NCBI GenBank assembly: GCA_964215955.1
Contig: CAXPDR010000003.1
Location: 27,790-91,789, forward strand
DNA length: 64,000 nucleotides
Direction of reading: 5' to 3'
DNA from: GCA-2706205 sp964215955
GTDB taxonomy: Bacteria > Bdellovibrionota > Bacteriovoracia > Bacteriovoracales > Bacteriovoracaceae
Below, one piece after another: positions 43,484-51,530 of the stretch; within the stretch, counting starts at the first letter, position 1; the number at the start of each line of letters is the position of its first letter. The position numbers and the translations under genes are program-made. The notes beneath the pieces are model-generated. The model was given only the letters and a program-made list of their open reading frames with translations, did no database searches and was not told where the DNA came from.

Positions 43484-43515
43484 AGAGAAAAGATTTAGAA
43501 AACGATAAGTAATTG

Positions 43516-44025
43516 ATGAGAATTCAAAGACTCTTAATTTTACCAATTTTATTTATATGCTTAGGAAATTCTGGGCAAATTAGTTATATGGCCGAGCCGG
43601 AGCCTTTACTTGATCAAAAATTTATAGACGCTCTAATACAAGTTTCTGAATTGTTGGAGAATCAATATGAGCCTAGCAACCTAATAGAAATGATTTGCTC
43701 TGATGAGTTTTTATATGGAAATGGAGAGAACTGTGGCGAAATTAAACATTGCTCTGGAAACAGAAAGCAACCAAATTTTTGCTTTAATGGTACTATCGTT
43801 AAGAATCAAGGCTATGGCGCAAATTTAATGATGATGGATTTCCTTTGCACGGATTTGGAGTTTATTTCTGGTGCACCTGCTGAATATAATAAAATTGCTT
43901 TTGGTACTTGCGATATAGAACAAAACACAGAGCTCTTAAGAGTTGAAAATAAGCTGTCCTGTAATTGTGAAAATAAGCCCAATGGAAGTGCAGGTTGGGT
44001 ATGCTTTGATATAAGGTCTGAATAA
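43516..44025 (+). CDS. Cysteine-rich exported protein of unknown function
   Basis: A 169-residue protein; the ATG at 43516 is preferred over the overlapping TTG. Signal peptide MRIQRLLILPILFICLGNSG. The mature part has many cysteines (EMICSDEF, ENCGEIKHCSG, FCFNG, FLCTDLE, GTCDIE, LSCNCENK, WVCFD), implying several disulphides. The ribosome site is weak. No family is recognised. Confidence 0.65.
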   Translation: MRIQRLLILPILFICLGNSGQISYMAEPEPLLDQKFIDALIQVSELLENQYEPSNLIEMICSDEFLYGNGENCGEIKHCSGNRKQPNFCFNGTIVKNQGYGANLMMMDFLCTDLEFISGAPAEYNKIAFGTCDIEQNTELLRVENKLSCNCENKPNGSAGWVCFDIRSE

Positions 44026-44065
44026 AAAAATAGTCTAACTGCAAAAAATTTGTTTATATCTTTTA

Positions 44066-44596
44066 ATGAATTTATTTATCAGATTTTTCATCCACTTTTT
44101 TAGAGCAAAATATTCTAAAAAAATTGACTTCAATGGTACTGATTTTTGTGAACTTATGGTTTGTCCCAATGATTTGGATTTAAATATTCACATGAATAAT
44201 GGAAGATTTCTTTCGATTATGGACATTGGAAGAATGAGGTTAAGTTTAAGAACAGGATTACATAAAAAGGCCATTGAACGAGGTTGGGGATTTGGAGTTG
44301 TAGGTGGTTTAAATATTACCTATCTTAAAAGCTTAGCTCCTTTTCAACGATTCTCTCTGAAAACTAAACTGGCGGGTCATTACGATGGCTGGTTTTTCAT
44401 CGAGCAAAGAATTGAGTCTAAGGGAAAATTGATCGCAGCAGCCTTGGTAAAGGTTATTTTTCTTTCGAAGGGAAAGAGAGTATCTGTTGAGGAGATTGTG
44501 GAAGCAATGGGAGTAGACCATATAGGTGAAAATCAATCCTATTTAGAAGAGTTATTCAATTCGGAAAAGAAATTTCTAAAGTATATAAAGAAATAA
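44066..44596 (+). CDS. Hotdog-fold acyl-CoA thioesterase (4HBT family)
   Basis: A 176-residue protein with the thioesterase signature NDLDLNIHMNNGRFLSIMDI (aspartate and N-x-H-M-N-N), then a helix MRLSLRTGL and strands FGVVGGLNITYLKSLAPF and WFFIEQRI. This is the THEM6/YbgC-like branch that hydrolyses acyl-CoA. The N-terminal FIRFFIHFFRAKY may contact membrane. No operon partner is evident; the spacing to the neighbouring exported protein gene is 40 bases. Confidence 0.87.
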   Translation: MNLFIRFFIHFFRAKYSKKIDFNGTDFCELMVCPNDLDLNIHMNNGRFLSIMDIGRMRLSLRTGLHKKAIERGWGFGVVGGLNITYLKSLAPFQRFSLKTKLAGHYDGWFFIEQRIESKGKLIAAALVKVIFLSKGKRVSVEEIVEAMGVDHIGENQSYLEELFNSEKKFLKYIKK

Positions 44597-44711
44597 AAGA
44601 AATCGTCTAAGAATATATTTAAAAATGAAATTATTTTTTTAAAAAACAACAAAGGAAGGGCAGGCTGTTTTTCCCATTCTACTCTGTATGTAGAAAATAG
44701 GGTGAAACACT

Positions 44712-45674
44712 ATGAAAAAAAATTATGAGCTAATAGCTCTTAAAATTATTCATCTCCTTAGAAGTGAATTTACACAAGAGGAGGTATCCAAAAAACTAGG
44801 TTATTCTTTTAATCAGTATGCGAAGTTTGAATCTGGTGTTAAAGCCTTCAAACTTAGTGACCTCTTTTCTACTCTAGCAGTGTTACGTAAGGCGAGTATG
44901 GATTCTTTGGTAAAGGAGCTGGGTGTTAGAGTTAATCCTGTTTCTAGGAATAGTATAACGAAAGACTTTCTTACTAAGCATAACTTGATTTCAGAAAAAG
45001 TCTTGATGGAAATTTTAGGGATTTCCAAAACACGTGCATGGAGACTCAAAAAGGGAAGATCTGAGCTAAAATTCTCTGAGCTCTTGAAAATAATAGATCT
45101 TCATTTCAAATACTTGTTTAAATTTTTAGGGAGCTTTTTAAGTTGTAAAGAAATGGTTCAGCTAAAATTAAGCGAGAATAATTCGTGTGATGCTTTAGAT
45201 TTATATAAAAAATACCCCGAATCCACATATATTCTTTGTATTTGTCGCTTCTCTAGCGTTCAGGCATTATCACTTGAAGGGCAAAGGAGTAAAATTCGGG
45301 AAATAACAAGGCTTGAAAAAGAATATTTTAATTTAATTTTTGACTATTTATTAGAGCGAGGTTTTCTCATTATTGAGAATGGGAACTATAAGTGTGTTGA
45401 TCAGAGATTGGATTTACCTAATACTGAAAGATCTTTGGAAGCAGCAGAAGTTCTTTGGAAAATGATGTTTGAAAAGCTGAATGCCGAATATGCTTATTTA
45501 GATTCTAGTTGGAAAAAGTCATTTTCAATTGCCCCTGTGAGTGAATCGGCAATGAAGAAGATTAAACATCGCCTAACTGAAAATTATAGAGAAGTTATTG
45601 AAATAATAGACAAAGATAATGAGTCTCAGAAAACTGAATTGATGTTTTTTAGTCAATTTGTGTTCTCTCATTGA
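44712..45674 (+). CDS. HTH regulator with two helix-turn-helix segments
   Basis: A 320-residue protein. The first 60 residues resemble an XRE-type HTH (FTQEEVSKKLGYSFNQYAKF). A second HTH-like segment follows at about 95-125 (LMEILGISKTRAWRLKKGRSEL). The middle resembles the TIGR02147 proteins (SSVQALSLEGQRSKI, IFDYLLERGFLI) and the C terminus (APVSESAMKKIKHRLTENYR) matches the last part of that family. It is a probable DNA-binding regulator, distinct from the two classical TIGR02147 genes of the window. A long minus-strand frame over its start is a shadow. Confidence 0.72.
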   Translation: MKKNYELIALKIIHLLRSEFTQEEVSKKLGYSFNQYAKFESGVKAFKLSDLFSTLAVLRKASMDSLVKELGVRVNPVSRNSITKDFLTKHNLISEKVLMEILGISKTRAWRLKKGRSELKFSELLKIIDLHFKYLFKFLGSFLSCKEMVQLKLSENNSCDALDLYKKYPESTYILCICRFSSVQALSLEGQRSKIREITRLEKEYFNLIFDYLLERGFLIIENGNYKCVDQRLDLPNTERSLEAAEVLWKMMFEKLNAEYAYLDSSWKKSFSIAPVSESAMKKIKHRLTENYREVIEIIDKDNESQKTELMFFSQFVFSH

Positions 45675-45703
45675 TGTATCTAAATTCGAAATTTAAAATT
45701 TAA

Positions 45704-45720
45704 AACTAGAGAATCTAGTT
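45704..45720 (+). terminator. Short hairpin after the HTH gene
   Basis: AACTAGA/TCTAGTT, 7-bp stem with 3-base loop, 30 bases after the stop. No T-run follows, so termination is doubtful. Confidence 0.35.
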
Positions 45721-45769
45721 GAAGAATTTCATTACTGAAACAATACTTTTAATATTGTGAGGTATTCTT

Positions 45770-45928
45770 ATGAGAAGAAAACAACAAAATTCTGTTTCAA
45801 AGCATGAGTATATAGTTGAGCAAGATTTGATTCTCTCTTTTATTAAAAGGGGATTAAGGAAAAAGCTTTTGAATGTTTTTTTTACATTTCTAATTTTGAT
45901 CTTTATCTACTTTTTCAAGTTTAGTTAG
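45770..45928 (+). CDS. 52-residue single-helix membrane protein
   Basis: ATG at 45770 with GTGAGG 7-12 bases upstream. The product MRRKQQNSVSKHEYIVEQDL then LILSFIKRGLRKKLLNVFFT and a C-terminal hydrophobic helix of about 20 residues (ending FIYFFKFS) is a tail-anchored small membrane protein with a basic N-terminal part. It is too short for family matches. It lies between the HTH gene and the PilZ-fusion gene, all in the same direction, and might be part of their unit. Confidence 0.55.
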   Translation: MRRKQQNSVSKHEYIVEQDLILSFIKRGLRKKLLNVFFTFLILIFIYFFKFS

Positions 45929-46032
45929 ATTGAAAATAGTGTTTTCATAAACGGAGAAAATTCTCTTGTAATCGTGAAAAAAACTTAAGGCTGAGCTGAT
46001 CACTCCGATAAGAAATGAGAAGAGGTGAAAAT

Positions 46033-47274
46033 ATGTCTACTGAATTAAAAAACTATTTAGTTGAACTTATACCGAACTTTATAAAATATAAGATTATGAG
46101 ATCTTTGGTCTATGTACCTATGCCTAAAGGTAAATATTTGGATGTTAAATATAAAATCGCAGAAACCAAAGAAGAAAAAGAACAAGCTTACAGACTTGTT
46201 CAAGATAATTATAAAAAAGTAGGAATTCGAGTTCGAGAAAATTCCGACCTAAATTTAAATAAGTATTATCTTCTACCTACAACTACCGTTTTTATTGCCA
46301 AGTACAAAGATGAAGTTGTTGCAACGGTTTCTCAAATTATGGATGTTGGCTTTGGATTACCTATTGATAGTTTTACGAATATCCAATCGATTCGAGGAAA
46401 AGGCGGGAGAGTTTCTGAGTTTTCTTCTCTTACTGTGAAAAGAGAGTGGCGCTCTAAGCACCATGATATTTATATACCACTAGTTTTTTTTGCTGTTAAT
46501 TATTGCTATGAAGAACTAGGTGTTGATTACCTTGTCTCTGTAACTAATATGAAAGGTGGAGTTTTTTTAAAAGCACTTTTTGGCTTTGAAAAAATTAAGA
46601 CCTCGTCGACTGAATATATGAATGCCCAAGGCAAAAAATCTTGTGCTCAGTTTTTAGATATGAAAGGGCTTAAAAACTTTTTTAAAGTAAAATACAAATC
46701 TCATATTCGTGAGAAAAATTTTTATGAGCTATTTTATCGTTCTCCATGGAAGAATCAATGGATAATAAATGATAAAAAGTATCCCCTTGCTTATGAACCT
46801 AGTCTTTCAAAAGAAGACTTTGAGTACTTTTTTTTATTCAAGTCTAACTTACTCGAACAGATGAGTGAAAAAGAAAGTTGCGTTATAAAAAACTTTTATT
46901 TTAAAAATTATACCGACTTTAGTTTAGCAACTGTTGAGTCAAATACGAGAAAAGAACCTCGTTACTTGGTGAAAATGAATGCAAAGGTAGAATCAAGTTT
47001 TTATATCAAGGTATTAGATATTTCTAAAGATGGGCTACAAGTTGTTTTGGATAAAAAACTGAATTTTTCTAATAATGATGAAATTTCAGGTGTTATTTAT
47101 TTGAATGATCTTGAACACCTTTCTTTTACTGCAAAAATTGAATGGCAGAGAAATAATTTAGCCGGATTATGCTTTATCACTAAGGAAGAGGATAAAATTA
47201 TTAAATTCATTGATTATGCAGATTGGTATGGAAATCAATATAATAGACAAGATAATGAAGTTCTAGCTGCTTAG
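46033..47274 (+). CDS. GNAT/N-acyl synthase-like domain fused to PilZ
   Basis: A 413-residue protein; the ATG at 46033 follows AGAAGAGG, which would be inside the gene if the earlier ATG were used. Residues about 40-230 have a GNAT-like fold of the FeeM/N-acyl amino acid synthase type (YKIAETKEEKEQAYRLVQDN, EFSSLTVKREWRSK, YLVSVTNMKGGVFLKALFGF). The C-terminal domain is PilZ: RxxxR at R306-R310 (RKEPR) and D329-x-S-x-x-G334, the two c-di-GMP-binding motifs. It should be an acyltransferase controlled by c-di-GMP. The acyl donor and acceptor are unknown. Confidence 0.82.
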   Translation: MSTELKNYLVELIPNFIKYKIMRSLVYVPMPKGKYLDVKYKIAETKEEKEQAYRLVQDNYKKVGIRVRENSDLNLNKYYLLPTTTVFIAKYKDEVVATVSQIMDVGFGLPIDSFTNIQSIRGKGGRVSEFSSLTVKREWRSKHHDIYIPLVFFAVNYCYEELGVDYLVSVTNMKGGVFLKALFGFEKIKTSSTEYMNAQGKKSCAQFLDMKGLKNFFKVKYKSHIREKNFYELFYRSPWKNQWIINDKKYPLAYEPSLSKEDFEYFFLFKSNLLEQMSEKESCVIKNFYFKNYTDFSLATVESNTRKEPRYLVKMNAKVESSFYIKVLDISKDGLQVVLDKKLNFSNNDEISGVIYLNDLEHLSFTAKIEWQRNNLAGLCFITKEEDKIIKFIDYADWYGNQYNRQDNEVLAA

Positions 47275-47289
47275 ACTTTGTATGAGAAG

Positions 47290-47754
47290 TTAGTCTTCAA
47301 TTTTCCAAGTATGATCAGACAACAATGTTACTTTTGCAATAAATTCATCAAAGGGTATTGATTTTCCCCATTCATCAGGGCCAATCATTGAGAGTACTCG
47401 TGATTCTTTTTTTCTGTATAAGAAATAGCTTTTTCCTATGAGTGGTTTGAAGCTCATTTTTGCGTTATATATTTGGTAGCTTATATCTGCTCGATCTTTT
47501 ATTTTATTGGCTTGGTCAGCTAGTAATTTCATTTGTTCAAAAATTTGGTCCAGTTGCATTTGTGTTTGATCTTCCATCGCAGCAACTGCAGAAGATTTAA
47601 TTTGACCTTCTTCGGTAGGAACAACAGAAAAGCCTCCAACTGAATGAGCATACTTTAGAAGGGAAGGTATATCAGTCGTGCGTTCCTTCATAAGGTCCAT
47701 ATCAATTTTCTCTACATCAATTTCTTTTGGATCATTTTTTTTATTTTTACTCAT
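47290..47754 (-). CDS. DUF2452 domain protein
   Basis: A 154-residue protein whose C-terminal part matches DUF2452: QIFEQMKLLADQANKIKDRA, YNAKMSFKPLIGKSYFLYRK, SMIGPDEWG and KVTLLSDHTWKIED. The family is cytoplasmic and of unknown role. It lies 9 bases after the end of the symporter gene and in the same direction, so a shared transcript is likely. The ribosome site is weak. Confidence 0.8.
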   Translation of the reverse strand: MSKNKKNDPKEIDVEKIDMDLMKERTTDIPSLLKYAHSVGGFSVVPTEEGQIKSSAVAAMEDQTQMQLDQIFEQMKLLADQANKIKDRADISYQIYNAKMSFKPLIGKSYFLYRKKESRVLSMIGPDEWGKSIPFDEFIAKVTLLSDHTWKIED

Positions 47755-47763
47755 GCAATACTT

Positions 47764-49053
47764 TTAAGCTGAAAGCTGCTTTTTGTCCAAAGACTTTTGT
47801 GTGACAATGGCTCCAATTATATCACCTTCCACGTTTACAGCTGTCCTAAATGTGTCTAAGGGTTTGTCTATAACTATCAATATTCCTATAGCTTCCAAAG
47901 GAATACCAGCAGCTAATAGCACCATTTGCATACCACTCATACTAGCACTAGGCATCCCAGGAGCTCCTATAGAAGAGAGCATTGACATAAAAAATATTGA
48001 AAAAGTTGCGACTGGACTTAAGTCAATCCCGTATAAGTGTGCTAGAAAGACAGCAGCTATTCCTTCGAATAAGGCGGTTCCGTCCATATTCATTGTAGCA
48101 CCTAAAGGAAAAACAAATCCACTTACTCCTTCTGAAACATTAAACTCTTCCTCACAAGTTTGCATTGATATAGGAAGGGTTGCAGCACTCGATGAAGTCG
48201 AAAAAGCTACGAGTAAGGGTTTTGCCGCCTTTTTAAAAAGATCTATTGGTTTTACTCCACCAAAAAGCCAAGCAATTGCTGGAAGAACAATTAGTCCATG
48301 AACCATAGTTGCCCCAAAAACAAGAAGACAGAAGTTTATGAGTTCTGAAATGATGGCACCACTTGCTTTAATTTGAAATTCAAAAGCGATAGCAAATACT
48401 CCAATCGGTGTTAATTTTATTATCCAATGGAGAACTTGGTTTATGACTTTATTAACATCTGAGGCAATTTGAAATAAAGGACTGGCTTCTCCATGTACGT
48501 ATAAAAGCGCTAGACCTAAAAATAGGGCCGAAGTTACAATCGCTAAAATATTACCTTCAGCTAGTGCTTTAAATGGATTTACTAAGGCCTTATCAAAAAC
48601 ACCTTTAACAATCATTATTACAGAGTCAGCATTTTCATCAATAAGTTTACTTGGTTTTTTGTAAGTGACTCTTTCAGTATTTTCAGAAAATGTATTTAAG
48701 CTTACATTTGAGTCTTTCCAAGGATGGATAAAAAAAACAGCTGTAAGCCCAATCATGACGGCTATTATGGTTGTTGATAGGTAATAAGTAATAGTGGTAG
48801 TACCCATTGTTTTGAGTTTTGCGAATTCTCCTATATTTAGGATGCCCCCTAGCAGTGAGAAAAATATAATGGGAGCAATCATCATTTTTAGTGCACCTAA
48901 AAAAACTGACTTTAAAAGAATGATAATTTCAAAAAACATTGGAGCTTGTTTTGGATCAAGCCAAGTTTTATCAGCAAACATACTGGATAAGAAATAACCT
49001 AGTACAGCTCCGATAAAAACCCAAAAAGTTAAGTTTTTTAATAGTTTATTCAT
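47764..49053 (-). CDS. Dicarboxylate/amino acid:cation symporter (DAACS family)
   Basis: A 429-residue inner-membrane transporter; the ATG at 49053 is used because AAGGAA precedes it. Signature elements are present: the serine-rich loop AFSTSSSAATLPIS (HP1), the NMDGTALFEG segment of helix 7 and the HP2 region GAPGMPSASMSGMQ, with about eight membrane helices. Such carriers (GltP, DctA) import glutamate, aspartate or C4-dicarboxylates with H+ or Na+. The substrate is not resolved. A long antisense frame at 47783-48301 is a shadow. Confidence 0.93.
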   Translation of the reverse strand: MNKLLKNLTFWVFIGAVLGYFLSSMFADKTWLDPKQAPMFFEIIILLKSVFLGALKMMIAPIIFFSLLGGILNIGEFAKLKTMGTTTITYYLSTTIIAVMIGLTAVFFIHPWKDSNVSLNTFSENTERVTYKKPSKLIDENADSVIMIVKGVFDKALVNPFKALAEGNILAIVTSALFLGLALLYVHGEASPLFQIASDVNKVINQVLHWIIKLTPIGVFAIAFEFQIKASGAIISELINFCLLVFGATMVHGLIVLPAIAWLFGGVKPIDLFKKAAKPLLVAFSTSSSAATLPISMQTCEEEFNVSEGVSGFVFPLGATMNMDGTALFEGIAAVFLAHLYGIDLSPVATFSIFFMSMLSSIGAPGMPSASMSGMQMVLLAAGIPLEAIGILIVIDKPLDTFRTAVNVEGDIIGAIVTQKSLDKKQLSA

Positions 49054-49181
49054 AGAATTCCTTTTCATTTTTATCGGTATTTTGGGACTAGAAATAAGGG
49101 TTTTCCTGCAAAAGGATCAAAATGCTCCTGAAAATCTGCACCTTGCAATGCGTCTTCTTGCTGTAATCCCGTTGTTTTAAT

Positions 49182-49198
49182 TTGGCATGATCATTGCG
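49182..49198 (+). promoter_or_regulatory. Sigma-54 type promoter
   Basis: TTGGCATG-ATCA-TTGCG: the -24 GG (49184-49185) and -12 GC (49196-49197) are separated by exactly 10 bases, as required. Transcription would start near 49209, giving an 85-base leader to the gene at 49294. No enhancer site was identified by eye. Confidence 0.7.
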
Positions 49199-49293
49199 AT
49201 TAATTTAAAAAAGCTAATTGAACAGAAAGTTTATGACGTTTTAAGTATACCTTGGGGAACAGGTATTAACTAAACTTGAAAGGAGATTTATAG

Positions 49294-49803
49294 ATGAAAA
49301 CATTATTAACATTAATCGCACTTACAGTAACAATGTTGGCTTCAGGTCAAGCAGAGGCTGCTCAATGTAAAGTTGAACTAGTTAATGGAAGAGGTAGATT
49401 AGTAGATACATTTCGTGCATACGGTTATAATAGACATGAAGCATGTATGGAAGCTAAGCAAGATTGTAGGCGGGCAGTCAGGGCCGGCTACTATAGGGCA
49501 AGAGTTCTAAATTGTAATGTTGTTCAACAAAGAAGAATGGTCACAAGATCTTGTGGAGCATCGCTAATTGGACCTAGAGGAAGAACGATTCAAACATTTT
49601 TAGCAACAGCTCAAGGTTTACAAGGTACAGGAGTTAAAGGTGATGCTTGTAGAAAAGCAAAAAGAAAATGTAACAATTTTAAGCAAAGAACTGGAAGATA
49701 TAGAGCTACGTGTATTTCAGATAGAAATGGTGGTGTTTATACACCTGCACCGATGCCAAGACCAAGACCAATGCCAAGAAGAATTAGAGTTTTAGACGCT
49801 TAA
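49294..49803 (+). CDS. Exported Cys/Arg-rich protein with internal duplication
   Basis: A 169-residue protein behind AAGGAGA with signal peptide ending SGQAEA. The mature part holds two repeats of about 55 residues: CKVELVNGRGRLVDTF with EACMEAKQDC and GYYRARVLNC, and CGASLIGPRGRTIQTF with DACRKAKRKC and GRYRATC. Each has cysteines at matching places. The Pro-rich C terminus (APMPRPRPMPRRIRVL) follows. Net charge is strongly positive, which could suit nucleic-acid, lipid A or peptidoglycan binding. It is behind a sigma-54 promoter and ahead of a strong terminator. Function is unknown. Confidence 0.72.
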   Translation: MKTLLTLIALTVTMLASGQAEAAQCKVELVNGRGRLVDTFRAYGYNRHEACMEAKQDCRRAVRAGYYRARVLNCNVVQQRRMVTRSCGASLIGPRGRTIQTFLATAQGLQGTGVKGDACRKAKRKCNNFKQRTGRYRATCISDRNGGVYTPAPMPRPRPMPRRIRVLDA

Positions 49804-49834
49804 GTTCTAAATATAGTCCTGAGAGAAAAAAGAG

Positions 49835-49866
49835 AAGGCCGTCTTAATCTGACGGCCTTTTTTTTA
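49835..49866 (+). terminator. Rho-independent terminator
   Basis: GGCCGTC/GACGGCC stem, 7-base loop, then a run of nine Ts. It closes the Cys/Arg-rich gene about 30 bases after its stop. Confidence 0.92.
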
Positions 49867-49938
49867 TTATTTTTCCTAAGGTCAGAGCTTAAATGAGTCG
49901 AAAATAGAAAGTATAATCTTTAAAGTTCTGGTGAAAAA

Positions 49939-50385
49939 ATGGCTGAAGTTTTAAACAAAAAAATCATGATTGTTGAAGATAGTGAGTTCTCTAGGGCCTT
50001 AATTATGGTCAAGTTAAAGAATTATGGCTTTTCAAATATTGATTTACCAGACTCAAGCGTTGAAGCATGGGAAATGATCGCTGATGCTCAGTTGAGTGAC
50101 TTTCCGTATGATCTTATAATCACAGATTTAAATATGCCAGATCTTGATGGTATGGATTTAATTAGTAAAATTAAAGAAGACCCAATGAGTAATAGTTTAA
50201 AAGTTATTGTTATAAGTGCAGATGCTGATAAAACTATTATAGATGTTTGCAAATCAATGGGAGCCCTTGCTTATTTAACTAAGCCATTCGTTCCAGAAGA
50301 GCTTACTGCAGTAGTTGAAGCAGCTCTTCTAGATAAAGAAATTCCTGAAATTAAAGGAATGTTTCAGGTGCCTGATGTTTCTTAG
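49939..50385 (+). CDS. Single-domain response regulator (CheY-like)
   Basis: A 148-residue receiver domain without an output domain: acidic E13/D14, phospho-Asp D63 (ITDLNMPD), S93 in VISADAD and K115 in LTKPF. The C-terminal tail of about 20 residues is short. It may act in chemotaxis-like or phosphorelay signalling; no kinase is next to it. The ribosome site is GGTG. Confidence 0.9.
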   Translation: MAEVLNKKIMIVEDSEFSRALIMVKLKNYGFSNIDLPDSSVEAWEMIADAQLSDFPYDLIITDLNMPDLDGMDLISKIKEDPMSNSLKVIVISADADKTIIDVCKSMGALAYLTKPFVPEELTAVVEAALLDKEIPEIKGMFQVPDVS

Positions 50386-50912
50386 AAACATCTAGGCAAT
50401 GCTAATTGAGTAAGGTGAAAATTAGTATAATTCATATTTCTTTCCATGATGAAATAAACACCTTGTGCATTAAAAATACTTTTTAAATCTGGGCTTCCTT
50501 CATGATATCCAAGCAGTCGAATACTTGGCTCGAATGTAAAATCATATTCTTCAGGTAAAAGATTAAATTGTCTATTTCCATTACTATTTAATGTAACATT
50601 ATTACAAAGTGGGTAGTTAGATGAAATAGAAGCTTTTGTTCTTCTTTCAGTTCCAAATAGGTATATCTTAAAGCGAGCTTCCTCACAATTTAGGTTAAAC
50701 TTTGTTCCTTCAAGAAAATCAGCTGCTGGCAGTTCAGCTTCCTGCATTTGTTCTATTTGCAGTTTCATCTGATTATTAATTTTGTCCACAACTCTTTGAG
50801 CTTCTTGACAGCTAAAATTAAAAGGGTAATCGTCAATATTCTTCCCTTCAGATGCTCCATATGTATTGGAAATTACGAGGGATGCTAAGAGTATAAATCC
50901 TAGTTTTTTCAT
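50382..50912 (-). CDS. Exported protein of unknown function
   Basis: A 176-residue protein with AGGAGT before the ATG and signal peptide MKKLGFILLASLVISNTYGA. The mature part has five cysteines (FSCQEAQ, LNCEEAR, PLCNNV, LPRCF) and a helical N-terminal third (QRVVDKINNQMKLQIEQMQE). No family is recognised. It is convergent with the CheY-like gene, overlapping it by 4 bases. Confidence 0.68.
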   Translation of the reverse strand: MKKLGFILLASLVISNTYGASEGKNIDDYPFNFSCQEAQRVVDKINNQMKLQIEQMQEAELPAADFLEGTKFNLNCEEARFKIYLFGTERRTKASISSNYPLCNNVTLNSNGNRQFNLLPEEYDFTFEPSIRLLGYHEGSPDLKSIFNAQGVYFIMERNMNYTNFHLTQLALPRCF

Positions 50913-51070
50913 TTATTCACTCCTGATAGTTAATTTTCTTCAGTTTAACAGAAATATGAAGAGATTTGAGAGTTTTGGTAATAACTATAGGTGTGTCTAA
51001 AACTTGAACACCGGGGTAGAAACTACATTTCCCCGTATTGGATTAGATCTATTTAGTGTATGATTAAGCT

Positions 51071-51529
51071 ATGAGATTGGTGAGTATCGTTTTTACATTC
51101 TTTATTTCTTTCAATGTTTTTGCTTTAAACGGATTAGAATTTACTGATTGTATGGTGAGGTCTATGAATGAAACTCTTAAAGAGTTTGAGCAAGATGACA
51201 ATGGGTATTGCTCGGAGATATCAAAAGGGGATATTTCTAGGCTTGAAGATAAGTTTTCGGAAAAGTTTGAAGGAAAAATTTATCCTTATGAATCAGAGGA
51301 TATGATGGAAGCAGAGGTTGGTGAAATGATTCTTGCTGTGTCTAAAAAAATAAATTGTTTTCAAGTTGCAGAAGATAAAAAAATGTTTTTAAAAAATGAT
51401 ATTCATCTGAAACATAATACTCTTGTAGAAAAGTCTATGATGAAAATGCTTGGAGTTAAAGTCATAAACGAAAAAGACTTTAGCATGAAGCTAAAGTCTT
51501 TTGATTTAAACCTGTATTGTAAATTGTAA
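51071..51529 (+). CDS. Small exported protein with a terminator-like hairpin inside its last codons
   Basis: A 152-residue protein with signal peptide (MRLVSIVFTFFISFNVFALN). The mature part has four cysteines (TDCMVR, GYCSEI, INCFQV, LYCKL at the end) and a helix-rich sequence. The ribosome site is weak. A perfect 13-bp hairpin (51472-51502) lies within the coding sequence, 25 bases before the stop codon, so termination there would leave a nonstop mRNA. No family is recognised. Confidence 0.65.
   Translation: MRLVSIVFTFFISFNVFALNGLEFTDCMVRSMNETLKEFEQDDNGYCSEISKGDISRLEDKFSEKFEGKIYPYESEDMMEAEVGEMILAVSKKINCFQVAEDKKMFLKNDIHLKHNTLVEKSMMKMLGVKVINEKDFSMKLKSFDLNLYCKL
51472..51502. terminator. Perfect 13-bp hairpin inside the 3' end of a coding sequence
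   Basis: AAAAGACTTTAGC (51472-51484) and GCTAAAGTCTTTT (51490-51502) are exact complements around ATGAA, with Ts at the plus-strand 3' side and A-rich flanks for the minus strand. For the minus-strand lipoprotein gene (stop 51531) it is a normal downstream terminator; for the plus-strand gene it precedes the stop codon. Confidence 0.75.
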
Positions 51530-51530
51530 A

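Noticed and set aside
47783..48301. Long plus-strand frame of 172 codons opposite the symporter gene
   Set aside because: It lies fully inside a well-conserved transporter gene on the other strand, has no ribosome binding site, and its product is Ile/Pro-rich as expected of an antisense shadow.
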